The notes below the pieces were generated by a model. The model was not told where the DNA came from. It did not search any database and saw only the letters and a program-made list of their open reading frames with translations. Shown here in pieces: positions 37,935-49,600 of a DNA stretch of 64,000 bases. Source of the stretch: Sipunculus nudus. Taxonomy: Eukaryota; Annelida; Sipuncula; Golfingiida; Sipunculidae. How positions within the stretch are numbered: position 1 is the stretch's first letter; each line of letters starts with the position of its first letter. The stretch lies in assembly GCA_026874595.1 (NCBI GenBank), contig CM049316.1:57049676-57113675 (forward strand), read 5' to 3'. The translations under genes were made by a program, and so were the position numbers.

Positions 37935-40627
37935 TCTGGCGAGCGATACTTTTCAGCTGTTACTTACAGCTAGGAGACGAATTCTGGTAAAAAAAATTGC
38001 TTATTTTGAGTTAATTCTGTTTTTTTTAGCATCAGTATATACTTAAGGGGCTTAGGTTGTAAAATTCAGATAAATAAGCGATCTATTCAAATAGAAACAT
38101 AGTAACAGCTTTAAAAATGCCTAGGTTCCATTTCTTAAGGAAGTTCCTTTTATTCAGTGCCTTTACTAAGTGAACTAGAATAGGGTCTGTTTAAAAATGT
38201 AGGCCCGTCTCTGTTTAAAGAACAATGCGTGTTTTTTTTTACCTGAAAAGGATAGTATTACTTTAGATTCCTTTTGATAAACTATTATAGTAATTTGCTC
38301 TTCTTTGGTTATGAAGCAGTGTATACATTATAGAACAGCGTATGCTTCAAATAATCATCTATTAAATTCAAAATCATTTTTAGGCATACAGTAATCCCAC
38401 AATATTGAACCTTTATCTGTATAATTTACAGTAAATACCATGGCCATAGGGAATTTTCATTGTAGATAAACATGTCATACTATTTTTACATTCTTATGAA
38501 ATGAATGCCTTAATATCATTATATTTCTAATTACTTCAATCTTATGTGAAACTAAATCCCTCGGTGTATAACTTGAATTGTGTGTTCTCACTAGGAGCTT
38601 ATATAAAGAAAAAAATAAAATAAAAAAGTGTATAATAAGTATGTATATAAAATATGTGTGACTAAAAATTAACGCAAGAGAAGTAACAGGGGCTGTATGT
38701 ACCATTATGTGATGTGTGTAAAACTGTAACACGCATCTTATTATTACATTAGGCATAAGCGTTATCCGCAAATATTTAATGCCTCCCATGTAAACAGCCA
38801 GGCAACTAGTGCCTGCAATTGAATACACGTCATATTTTACTTTTAATGAATGACTTTTTATTTGCAAAAGAAAATTAATCATCCTACCAGATAACTTGTT
38901 TATGAAAATGTTCAGGGCTTGATCTAAATTAGCTGGATAATACTGAAATAAAGAGTAACAGCTCAAACTTTTATTATGCGTGGCTGTCTCTTGAATAAAT
39001 GTAACATAGCTTCTATTTTGTAAATATGTATAGATGGAAGCGTAGACTTGACCATATGTATACTGTTTACCTGTGAATGTACTTTGTTAGAAACATAAGT
39101 TAAATACTTGATTACAGTCTAAATTGAATTGTCAGTTAAAATATTTTATAAGCCTTCTCTTTGTGTTATTGTAAAAATCCTAAATTCAGTTATCTTTATA
39201 TTGAAACCAAATGGGTTTCTTGTGTAAAATTTAGCCTACATGCTGTTTTTAAACAAGGCTTTAATTCCTTTAACTTACATAGTGGGCTGAGAAATACTTA
39301 AATTTAAAATAAATTGCTTTGCCAAGTTGACATTGAGAAATGTTACAAAATACCATTCGCCAGCTTGTTAGGCTGTTAGCCTGTTGTATATGCATCATTC
39401 AAAATATGAACATTCAACGGTCACTCTGACCATGGGTTTACCATGTCTCATGACATAATCCCCAGCTGGACAAAACCAAAAGGCCATGCCCAAGGGCTAT
39501 TGCATCACAAAGGGCTGAAGACCTATCACCCCCATGCAGGTGTTACAGTTATCCATTATCACAGGGCTTACCTGTCATCTTATTTATCTCCCTGTAAGTC
39601 GTTAAAACAGACCGGACACTGGCCGGTGATTTAATCCCTGTGCCCCATATGGGGTTATATAACATCCCATGAGGCTGATATTTCAAACAGACTAGCACAG
39701 ATTTCTTAACACCACCTACAGGTACTTGTGTTAAGCGGATTATACACCTGGTCACGAAGTCATGTGAATGTATTATTCCAGTCATCACCTTGTATATCCA
39801 ACATATGGTCTTCATCTTTTTTACCTTGCTCTAAATAATGTTATTAATATTAATTATTATACTTATAATATGTGAAGTCAATATAACTTAATTAGTTGGG
39901 CCTATTGTTCTGTTGGTTTCTCTTACATACCAAATTGATGCTAGCTAATAGTGTTATGGTGTTTATGGTTTGCCTTTAGGTAATCTTAATTATTTGCTAC
40001 AATTAATTTTGAATTCGGATGTTTAACATATAACCAATTAAAAAGATCAGTACTTAATAATTTAGTTCAATCTTTTTAATAGAAATTTAGAAATTCTCAG
40101 AGGATTGCCTCTGAGGCATGCTCATATTTTATTTACACTTTGACTAAATTTATTTGTTGATTTGGGATTTTTTTTCGTTTAATTTTAAAACAAATGTAGA
40201 CTATTAACTCAAAGTTATTTAAACTTTTCACAAACCTATACTTATTAATTACATTTGAATTATAACATTCTTATTTTAAAATGAAACTTTTACAAACTTA
40301 GTTATTTTCAATTATAGTGATTAACATTTATAACTCTACTTGATTAGACAAATTCAGAAGTAAATAGTATGATACTTATAAATTTAATTAAAAGCATTTC
40401 ATTCTGCCTCACATACTGCTGGACTAGATATGCATGAGTATTACTTTGAATTTCTCTGGTGAAATTAACTACCTATAGGCTGGATGTAACATGTCTGACA
40501 CACCTGGAAGGTTTTTTATTGGTATCCTATTTGCCTAGATCTCAGTATCTGGCATAGTACCATTTATTCTGCCTCAACCTTGAGAGTTTTACTAGTCGCT
40601 TTTTAGGGGTTCATATCCCGGCATTGT

Positions 40628-41017
40628 ATGTGCTTTTCCTGGTTGAGTTTGCTATTTAGTTTAGCATATAAGGGCATAAAATATATACCAGTTGCCTTGG
40701 GTGATACCCGGCGTGGTTTTCCCTTCTATGCAGTGTTTTGTGCTGGCAAAGTTCTCAGTCGCTTTTTAGGAGATGTTCTCCGGCATGGAAACAATTTTTG
40801 CCAAGTGTATGTGGTGTCTGACATGCTGCATGTCTGCCTTGTGGGTTTTGCGTATCGCCTAGAGAGTTCTCGATTTTGGCAGGGTACCACCTTTCACCTA
40901 GAGTATTTGTATCTGGTATGGTGGCGCCACTTTCATAGGATTGTACCTGTCATCATATCTAAACCTGGCTATAACATCAACCAGCACAAATTTGTTTCTC
41001 TTAAGTATTCGGAGTAA
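40628..41017 (+). CDS. Hypothetical 129-aa ORF, duplication copy 2
   Basis: Paralogue of 34119-34508 with one amino-acid difference. No domain recognised. Possibly a chance ORF in the retrotransposon internal region. Confidence 0.25.
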   Translation: MCFSWLSLLFSLAYKGIKYIPVALGDTRRGFPFYAVFCAGKVLSRFLGDVLRHGNNFCQVYVVSDMLHVCLVGFAYRLESSRFWQGTTFHLEYLYLVWWRHFHRIVPVIISKPGYNINQHKFVSLKYSE

Positions 41018-43182
41018 TTAAAACAAATTAGATCAATGTGCATACCTAACACACCAGTTAATCTGGCATCACTCATTTAGAAGCTTAACTTGTTTAATTA
41101 GGTTAATTTCATTGAAATCCTATCAATAATATTAAAAGGTGAGCAACACACACAAATACTTAACATGTTGAATAAATACACGAATAAAATGAATAAATAA
41201 GCTGACTTCAAGTTCATGTCCACTCTATATTGCATTTAAGAGTAATGATAATTTAATATAAATAACAAACCACATATACATTGCTGGATGGGTAGAACAT
41301 TTATTTTTGTACCCAAAATACATATTTCACTGCGGATTCGAGTTAAGAAATGTTAATGTTGTGGTGTCAATCTGAGTACTACAAATCAAGTTAGCCATTA
41401 CACATAATCTGAATCTAAAGAGCTTGATAAAAAAGAAATAAATAATGATAATAATCAGAATGATAATAGTCTTCATGATAAAATAATGATGTATAAAAAA
41501 ATAAACTGGAAACTGTAAATGCTAGAAACAGATTAAAGAAAGAAATTCTCATTATTCAAATAAACTAATGAATAGGTAACTAACACTGATATCTAATTTG
41601 AATGTCATATTTACAGATACTTGTAGGGTTATAAACAACTCTGATTTAACAAAATTCTTGGGCAGCACTGCTTTCCGTTTTCCCTAAATTAAAGTCATGT
41701 ATAGATGTTGTATATTACAGGTATACTTTCTTTAACTGATTAAAACAACTGTGCAGTCGTTAAATTATTTGAAAGTATTATTTCATGCATTACTATACTT
41801 AAGTTCACCTGTAATAATATAAGGTCATCTTACATTTAGCAAAGAAATTTCGCTGTTACCTGATTATTATTACTTGGTCAGTTGTAGTTCGTATTTTAGT
41901 GAGAGGGCATGTTTCAGCCAAGCGGGGCTTAAAATACCGTCTAGATTTTGAGGCCAAACAGGGCACAGAAAAAATACTGATTATAAAAAGCTTACCTGAG
42001 GGTAATGCATATACGTCTTAACACTGATCAGATGATGATGCAGTGTGCGAGTGAATCTCGCTGTATTATTAGACCTGTGGTCGAAATATTAATTAGCCCA
42101 GTGAGGGGGCATGTTTCAGCCAGGCGGGGCTTTAAATGAATACCGTTACAGTTGTGAGGCCATGCAGACAGGGCACAAAGAAAATACTGTCCATTTAATC
42201 TGATACGTTGGTTACTTTTGCCAATCTTGTATCTTTGGGCTATACACGGATTGGGGACCATAGTTACCCCTAGTTTTATATACTCCACATAAAACGGAGA
42301 AATAAGCCCGGATTATGCCTATTGGAGGGTCCCTTTATGTAACCGTTGTCAAGTTTATTTAATCATGTATAGTTGAAAACTTAGATCAAGTGTTTAACTG
42401 TTTTAATGTTTTACCAAGGGGCCGCTTATCAGCATTCTTTATGTTTCATTATGTATAAATTTTTGTGAGTTTTTTTTTAAATAGTCATGTCTAGGTAATT
42501 GTCGCAAAAATTATACTTGTGTCATAAGGACAGATACTGCCGCTGTTGTATTCTATTTTCAAAGGCTCAATTTTTGCATGAACCAGTTGTCAGCCATCAG
42601 TGCAGCCTTCCCAGTGTGGTCCGGCTCAGCTCTTCTGCGACAGCAATCTGAACCTGAGTTAACACACCACTACAGCCAGATATTGGACGCTTTTATAAAT
42701 GCAGAACACCTTTAGTTAATACTGAGGCCTGTTGTGCCACCAACTGGACTGATATGTCATTAAAACCTATATGGCCACCTGGCTCACTAATGGACTATAA
42801 CATGTAACAACTTATTGTACCTGGTGCATGTTGAATTTCAGTGATGTGTCTTTGAACGTTTTATAATGTTTCTGAATGTCCAATAAAAATTACACAATCC
42901 CTGAACTTTCAAAACAACTATTAGACTGCAAAGTCCCTAATCACTGGAGGTACTGTGTGGGGGGAGAACACTCCCTACCCGCTGTTGTAGCATTGGATAA
43001 ACCTACCTCCCCCTCCCAACATGGGAGTTAGGGGTTGGGTCGCCGGCTAACAGCCTATACACAGCCTGCCAGCCATGTTTTGGTCATATAAGAAACAAAC
43101 AAAAACAAATTCTCCTCTCCACAGGCTAGATATCATGACTGCTATCGCAAAATTTTCCACTCTAGTGTAAAATTTTCCCTAT

Positions 43183-43194
43183 AGGGGGGAAGGA
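43183..43194 (+). promoter_or_regulatory. Polypurine tract of LTR element
   Basis: AGGGGGGAAGGA lies directly before TGTAACATT, the first bases of the 3' LTR. This is the expected site for plus-strand priming and supports the LTR-element reading of the region. Confidence 0.75.
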
Positions 43195-43389
43195 TGTAAC
43201 ATTATAATAAATAATATAATATAATAAATAGTTTATTCAAGTATAAAGGCCTCCGGCCCATAGAACCATAAAATCAACATAACATCACTTAACATGATAA
43301 TTTGTGGTGCTTAACCTTGGCGATGCACATGCGTTAAAAGTCAACTGAAATAAATTGGTACAAGAAGGTAATAAATAAAAATAGTTTTA

Positions 43390-43900
43390 AAAATATTCCA
43401 ACAGTTTGCAAATGTGTGTGTAAGGCTTACATATATGAATAAATGAAAAACATTATAACGTGTCCTGGATAACAATGAACTCTTAGCTAACACACATGTA
43501 CAGGGCGGAATACAAACAAAGACGCTGAAATCGCAAGGCAGTGTAAGTGCTGCCATCTACCATCAGATAAGTGTATCAACTAGACTTAATCTTAATTTTG
43601 GAAATACACATGCATTATAAATCAACTAATATTACAATTTTATATAACAGCTTGTCACAAAACGAATAAAACAAAAAAAAAATAAGAAGAAGAAGAAATT
43701 CCAACAGTTCGTATATCCGTGTGTAAGACTTACAATACACCAGTAAATGGAAATAACATTGTTACGCGTACTGAAAACAATTTATGAACTCTTTACAATG
43801 ACATATGACATTTTATCAACACATGCTGAAACTGCTTGGTAATGTAAGTGCTGCCATCTATAATGAGATAAGTGTATCAACTCCATTTATCTCTAACCAC
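43390..43900 (-). repeat. Internal duplication in LINE 3' UTR
   Basis: 'attccaacagtttgcaaatg' near 43395 recurs as 'attccaacagttcgtatatc' near 43697. Both are followed by 'taagtgctgccatcta' and 'agataagtgtatcaact', an offset of about 300 bp. Repeated 3' UTR blocks are common in LINEs. Confidence 0.6.
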
Positions 43901-44171
43901 TTATGAAGTAAATAAGAAACATGAGACTCAAGGATTATTATATAACAGCCCAAATAGGTAGCAGATTTGTAAAACAAATCTACTACATTATAAATGTAGG
44001 AAACATACAATAAATAGATGTGAATATATATCACCAGAAGTATGTTTTTAAATAATAATTTTTCAGTTTGAGTTCTTATTATTGGATAGTGATTTGTGCA
44101 TGTAACCATTCATGGCTAGATTATTTCAGTTTTAAAATTTGAGCAAGTGTTTTTCATATATCAGCACAGTG

Positions 44172-47142
44172 TTACCCTAATCCTTGGTTAATATACAGGT
44201 CTCTTTTTCTGAAAGAGTAGTGTATATACATTGCCAAGTTATTCAAAGCATAGACATTTTTGCATGACATAAGATGAATAAAATTTTCTTTGTTTCTTCC
44301 AACAATATATTCACTTAAAAACTTTCTCCTTAAACATGCATATAAATTACATTCCATTATAAAATGAAATTCATCTTCAATAACACTTATTCCTTCGTTA
44401 AAACAAAAGATACATATACGTTCTGATTCAGAGATTTTATGCCTTCTACCAGTCTCTATTTCAAGATCATGGAGTGAGCATCTTAATCTAGTTAAACTCT
44501 GCCTGTGTTTCACATTTGGCACACAAGACAGATATTTTTTCAGTTTCTAGTAAGGATTTATATTGTATATAAGTTTGTAACCTTTTATTTTTTGTCATTT
44601 GTTGCTGCCATTCTTGTAAACAAATATCATGAGCTCGCTGTTCAAATACTTTGAGGAATACATCAACATCATCAACATCTTGGACAATCCAAATACAACC
44701 AAATCCATAGGAATAAATTAAATTTTTCACCTGTGTTGCCCAATTTCTTCGGCCAACTGCATCCAACTGATATAAACAGTAGTAAGCTTGCTTCACAAGC
44801 CTACTGTCTGGCATGTGTAATATTTTCATCCAATATTTTATCAATTTTATAATACAATATAATTTAACTGGAAGTCTTCCACATTCACCCAAGACAGCAG
44901 CGTTTGGTGCTGATGAATTCAGCTTAAGCAGAAACTTGCAAAATTTAGTTTGTACTCTTTCTATATCATTACATTTACCTCCTCCCCATATTTCACTTCC
45001 ATATGTCAGTACAGGCATTACCATTGTATCAAAGATATGAAATAGTTGAGAGATTGATGTAGATTTATAATTATTAGAATATTTCTTTATTAAACCTATT
45101 GCTTTCTGTGCTTGATTTGCCTGGTATTTGTGACATTTAGACCATTTAGCAAAACTAGAGAAAATTGTACCAAGATATTTATAAGAACTAATAGTTTCGA
45201 TATTACAATTCATAAATTTCCATTTCTCACATTTTCTCAACTTCCCACTATTCCTAAATACAACCACCTTTGTTTTTCCTAGATTCAAGTTCATGTTAAA
45301 TGTTTGACAGAAACATTCTAAAGTATTTATGTGCTTTTGGAGATTCCCGACTGTGTCTGCCAACAAAACAATATCATCCGCATACATAAGCATATGGAGA
45401 TTTGGTGCATCTTCTGTTAAAGATATACCTTGCTACCCAGATTCATGAATCAGATTGTATAGTTCATTCATAAAAATAATAAAGAGAGTGGGACTGATCA
45501 TACACCCTTGTCTGGTCCCAATCTCACATTGAAAGTAATCAGACAGGCCTGTTTCTGATAAAACACATGATTGTAGTTGAGTATACATTGAATTGATAAT
45601 GTTCAGAAAGTTTCCTGTTACACCATTTTTTTGTAAAACACACATCAATAAATTATGTCTAATGCTGTCGAAAGCCCTGGAAAAATCAACAAATAATGCA
45701 TAAACTCTGCCTCGTGGTTTTGTAATGTATTTTTGTATAGTGGTCATAAGAATAAACATGTTATCAGTAGTACTACGGTTCCGCCTGAATACTGCTTGTT
45801 CCTCCACAAGTATGTTCTCACTTTCAGCCCATTTTACCAACCTGTTATTTAATATTTTACAGAAAATTTTCCCTAAACAGTTTAATAATGAAATTCCTCT
45901 ATAGTTATTAATATCACACCTGTCACCATTTTTGTAAAGAGGAATAATGATTGCCTGTGCCCAGTTTTTTAGGATATATTCCACAACTAAGGATTTCATT
46001 AAATAATACTACCAACATGTCCTGAAGGTTATCAACATTATCTTTGTACAACTCTGCAACCAGCCCATCTGGTCCAGGTGCTTTGTTATTTTTCATTTCC
46101 CGTATCACCTTTGTTATTTCAAAAGAGGTTATTCTTTTATTCAGTTCTGATTCTTGAGAACTTTCATGTGCATCCATGTTTGGTATAAATAATTCTGTGA
46201 CATGTTCAGAAGTATTATTTGAGTAGTTTTTATCAGTATACAACTGTTTAAAATGCTGATACCATTCCAGTTTTGATATGTTGTTTCTGTGATTAATGTA
46301 CCCTCTGATGCGTTTCATTGTTTGCCACATTTCCTTAGTTGATTGACATCTCAACAAGTTCTCTTTTATTTTCCTCTCGTGTATTTCTTTCTTTTTAGCA
46401 CACAGATTTTTGAATACCTTTTTCTTTTCTCTATATACATTTAAGTCGGCTTGTTTGTTTGAAAGTCTGTATTTGTTTAATGATTTGTACTTTTCATGTT
46501 TGGACATTTTGCACTCATGATCCCACTATTTTGGCTGTGTTCCTAATTTCACTGCCCCACTGTTTTTTTTTCTTGTATGTACATTTTGCAACATGTTGCA
46601 AAAGTAACATAATTATGTCAGCTGCAATGGTAGGGTTTTGATTAACATTTAAATAAAATTGATCCACAAAATTTGACACATTATCATCATCTTCCCATGC
46701 AAACTGATTTGTTTTCTGTTCTCTGTATTGTATCCATGGGTTTTCTATAATGGCTTCATCCCCTGTGGACAGCCCCCTTTCTCTCCTAGTACACAGATAA
46801 GATGATATAGGGAAATGATCAGACAGATCCATATTTAAGACCTCAAACTTAGTAGAAGAGGTAAACATATCAGTACTAACAATAATATAGTCAATGATGC
46901 TCTTTCCAATTCTTGAGCAGAATGTATATTCCCCTTGCTGGTCAGAATCGAATCTACCATTTAATATGCATATATTTAAAACAAAACAAAGTTCTTGCAG
47001 GGATTTACCAAACTTATTAACTATTTGGTCTTTACTTTTTCTTTCTCTTATTAAAGAAATATCATTAGATTCAAACCATGGGAAAGAGTCATTATCACCA
47101 GTCAGAACATCCTGTAGATATCCCATTCTTGCATTAATGCAA
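44172..47142 (-). pseudogene. LINE endonuclease-reverse transcriptase ORF, broken
   Basis: Read from 47142 leftwards: endonuclease C-terminal half (NARMGYLQDVL, SIIDYIIVS, LSDHFPISSYL); linker and RT start in 46507-45923 (NNKAPGPDGL); RT in 45999-45433 (IIPLYKNGDR, NYRGISLLN, ALFVDFSRAFDSI, GTRQGCMISPTLF). The catalytic box YADDIVLL is in 45393-44488, which continues with NLGKTKVVVF, YKYLG and VLTYGSEIW. The C-terminal module in 44522-44172 has ICIFCF...FHFIMEC, a CCHC-type pattern. Frameshifts at about 46510, 45960, 45410 and 44500 inactivate it. The catalytic residues FVDF and YADD are intact. The clade is not assigned with confidence. Confidence 0.85.
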
Positions 47143-47580
47143 GATGTAACATTCTTGCCCTTTGACCTGGCAAGGGGTGGGGCATCAACACTGACTTCGC
47201 CCTCTGCCCCTCTGGGATAAAACCCCCTTGCCCTGGCAATTCCAGGCTCTCTTGGATCATCGAGCAGTGGACCCCCTATGCCTGCCCTCTGTGGCAATCA
47301 GAGGGTATATGGCTTCTTTTTCACCTTGGGGTTGGTTTTACGAAAGTGTCGGCTACCCAGGTGAAGAGCCACCCACTTCCAAAGAGCAGTCCTATTATCT
47401 AGCCTGGTAAGTATATTTCTGTTTCATTTATAAGTTCCGATAATAATATGCAGTCCTGATAATTTGAAGGGTAAGGCTCTAAATTTTATTCCAGTAAAAA
47501 TGTGTTATTTTATCTCTTTTAATTGTGCGAGTGCATGTTGCCCAAGCCCAATTTCCTCCCAGAATAAATAAGCAGCTGCA

Positions 47581-47948
47581 ATACTATTTCGCCGAAATGC
47601 CGTCCCTAACATATGCCACCCGGGGCGGACCCCCCCCCGCCCCCCCCCCCATACCCCCCTCCCCCCCCCCCCCCCCTTCCTCCTTAGGTACGCCATTTAA
47701 TGACGTTATTGGGGATACCCTTGTACGATGTTCTGTGTAGGCGGAGTTCCGACCTCGCCATATTCAAGCGGAGTTCTGAAATCGCAGCAAAGCGCATTTT
47801 CCATGTCCGAAATGAGAGGAAACACTTTTATTTATGATACTTTAGTTCCAACCTTATCGATATCCGGACCAGTGGAAACACAGATTAAAGGTACGGTCAG
47901 TATTTTACCATCTACACCGCAACTGCTGCCTATAATAATAATAATAAT

Positions 47949-47992
<44 letters not shown>

Positions 47993-48799
47993 ACGGAACC
48001 TAATATAAATAGATCATGTATGCGTGATGAACACAAATTTTGTAATGGAGATAATATAATATCAGATTCTGTAACACTAGGCAGCGTGAAATGTCTAGGG
48101 GAATGAATAAAGAAGTCAGTGGTTTTTTTGTTAACAAATAACTATAATTTATTCTTAAAACAACCCTAACAATACAATACACTAAATCAATACAATTATA
48201 CAGTAAAACAGCGGTATAGCAACAAGTCAATACAATCTCACAGAAAATAATGTGCACAGTACCTGGATACCAACACCTTCACCGAGATAAGTTCTTTAAA
48301 TGTATACTCTCGGAGAATGACTGTCCAGTGTAAAGCTCTTGTAACAACCAAGAAAGTAAACTGAAGTCCAAATGCACAAAATCCAGGAGAGAGTCTTTGA
48401 AAATCTATAATTCCCGCATTAGTCAGATAAGGTCCTAGAAACTGACACGCGCTTCTGCGTCCGCTGGAATCTTCTCTGCTCTGTCTCTCTGCCTGGTTCT
48501 AAAACACAGCCCCCTTATTTACCTTCACACCCCAAGCCGAGAATTTTCCACTTCTCGAACAGTCTATAAGATCTTGCACAACACAGTAAACACGTGTTTT
48601 AGGAATTCTCCAGAAAAACCGCGCTGTGTATCTCTAAATACCAGGCTCATCACGTGATCGCGGCCAGGCGTGAAAACCCAAGGCTTACATGACAACGAGA
48701 GCTCAACCAGTACGGATTAATCATAGAATGTAATACGCGGCAAGACACGAGTGCCACAACAGGAGTTACGCCCGTGTCACACAACTAAGAGAGCACCTG

Positions 48800-48803
<4 letters not shown>
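47581..48803. other. Low-complexity and unassigned DNA
   Basis: Long C runs at about 47626-47682, an (AAT)n/(AT)n tract at about 47936-47988, then about 800 bp without a recognised gene or repeat. The stretch starting 'ttgttacggaaccta' at 47987 could be an element terminus, but no partner end was found. Confidence 0.45.

Positions 48804-48852
<49 letters not shown>
48804..48852. repeat. (TA)n microsatellite at Penelope 3' end
   Basis: About 24 TA dinucleotides directly abut the element's 3' terminus ('ctggagaaaaac'). The upstream partial copy has the same arrangement at 50706-50788, so the tract is associated with the element end. Confidence 0.85.
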
Positions 48853-48854
<2 letters not shown>

Positions 48855-49600
48855 CTCTGGAGAAAAACAACACTTAATTCACAACAGTCTGTTTCACGGG
48901 GTGCGACCCGATCATCAGGTGAATGTGGTTAGAATGAAGCTAACGGCGTGGTTTGGAAAGCCGAGACTTTACGAGATTACGAGATTATGCTTTGTGCGAT
49001 TCGGGTCGGGGGGGGGGGACATGTGAAAGACTGACACTGATCCTATTGTCCTCGGGTGCACAATAGGATTGGTCGGGGTACACGTGCGAGACTGGAACAA
49101 AACAGGACTGGGCAAAGAGGTTATTTAAGTTGCAAATTTTATAAATAATACAAAGATAATACCAGGAAGCTCAATTAGCATATTGAACTGATTTCTAATA
49201 GGGTCCTGGAAGCAGTGAACATATCAGTAGTATATATATGATAAAAATATGATATGATAGAAATATACAAGGCAAATATACAAATATAAAATATAAAAGG
49301 CAAATATACTATATTATACATACCAAATGCAATCTACTCGGTAAACTCACCATGATGTAGTGGTAACGCCATGTCCCTCATCACTGCAGAGCAGTGAGAG
49401 AACAACTGCCTGAACAGGTCTGCCCAGCGGATCCTCGTTGGCGGGGGGGGGGGGGGGGGGGGGTTAAGGGGGCACGCTAAAAATAGGTACGAATGCTAGG
49501 TTTTAAAATATTTCAGGGTGAATTTGTTTTGATGGCGGCACTTGGAGAGAATTTCAGCTCTTGAGTTCAACAATGATCCAGGGGGGGGGGGGGGGGGGGG
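48853..49600 (-). repeat. Penelope pseudo-LTR-like repeat, downstream copy
   Basis: Shared with 50789-51440: 'ctggagaaaaacaaca', the hammerhead region, 'aagctaacgg', 'tttacgagattacgagatta', 'cacaataggattggtcgggg' and the final ORF segment (SLLNSRAEILSKCRHQNK). This copy carries about 96 bp near 49350-49445 that the other lacks, and G runs at about 49009-49018, 49442-49463 and 49580-49602. Confidence 0.85.
48869..48930 (-). ncRNA. Hammerhead ribozyme (type I, short stem III), copy A
   Basis: The minus strand shows CTGATGA at 48918-48912. Stem II is CGGG (48910-48907) with CCCG (48900-48897) and a 6-nt loop, followed by GAAA at 48895-48892. Stem III is ACA/TGT (48892-48890 with 48886-48884) with a GAC loop, preceding U at 48883. 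Stem I pairs AUUCAC (48924-48919) with GUGAAU (48882-48877), and a second CAC/GUG helix lies beyond a UAA bulge. Predicted cleavage is between 48883 and 48882, after GUU. All core nucleotides fit the consensus. The 10.1/11.1 pair is U-U instead of G-C. Confidence 0.82.

Larger units (their letters stand above)
36201..42710 (+). repeat. 6.5-kb tandem duplication, copy 2
   Basis: Second head-to-tail copy. Differences from copy 1 are single bases plus a few indels, such as an extra segment near 37974-38010 and loss of about 35 bp near 39470. It ends inside the LTR element at 'gcagaacacc' (about 42710), beyond which the element continues uniquely to its polypurine tract. The duplication breakpoint therefore lies inside the retrotransposon. 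Confidence 0.95.
43204..47142 (-). mobile_element. 5'-truncated LINE inserted in the 3' LTR
   Basis: About 3.9 kb on the minus strand. The 3' end carries an AT-rich simple tail ('attataataaataatata' on the plus strand). Target duplication GATGTAACATT lies at 43193-43203 and 47143-47153. The 5' end is truncated inside the endonuclease domain, at NARMGYLQ. Coding remnants cover the endonuclease C-terminal half, RT and C-terminal Cys/His region. A 3' UTR of about 1 kb follows. Confidence 0.88.
37449..47580 (+). mobile_element. Non-autonomous LTR retrotransposon with nested LINE
   Basis: 5' LTR 37449-37934, PBS-like TGGCGAGCGATAC, about 5.2 kb of non-coding internal region, polypurine tract 43183-43194, and a 3' LTR split by a LINE (43195-43203 and 47143-47580). 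The flanks are ATAC at 37445-37448 and ATAC at 47581-47584, a 4-bp target duplication. TG...CA ends and TGTAACA starts are typical of Ty3/gypsy-type elements. Without the LINE the element is about 6.2 kb. No gag-pol is visible, so it would depend on proteins from another element. Confidence 0.8.
43195..47580 (+). repeat. 3' LTR, split by LINE insertion
   Basis: The first 9 bases (TGTAACATT) lie at 43195-43203. The LTR is repeated from its start at 47145 and continues to GCAGCTGCA at 47580. Compared with the 5' LTR it lacks about 50 bp (the 'ttgacagtcaatatagagatg' to 'gcagctaagga' part). The piece right of the LINE is therefore about 436 bp. Confidence 0.8.

Noticed and set aside
46515-47297. 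A 260-aa ORF as a single protein
   Set aside because: Its first part (MPQRAGIGGPLLDD) is read through the LTR; only the portion left of 47142 is LINE endonuclease.
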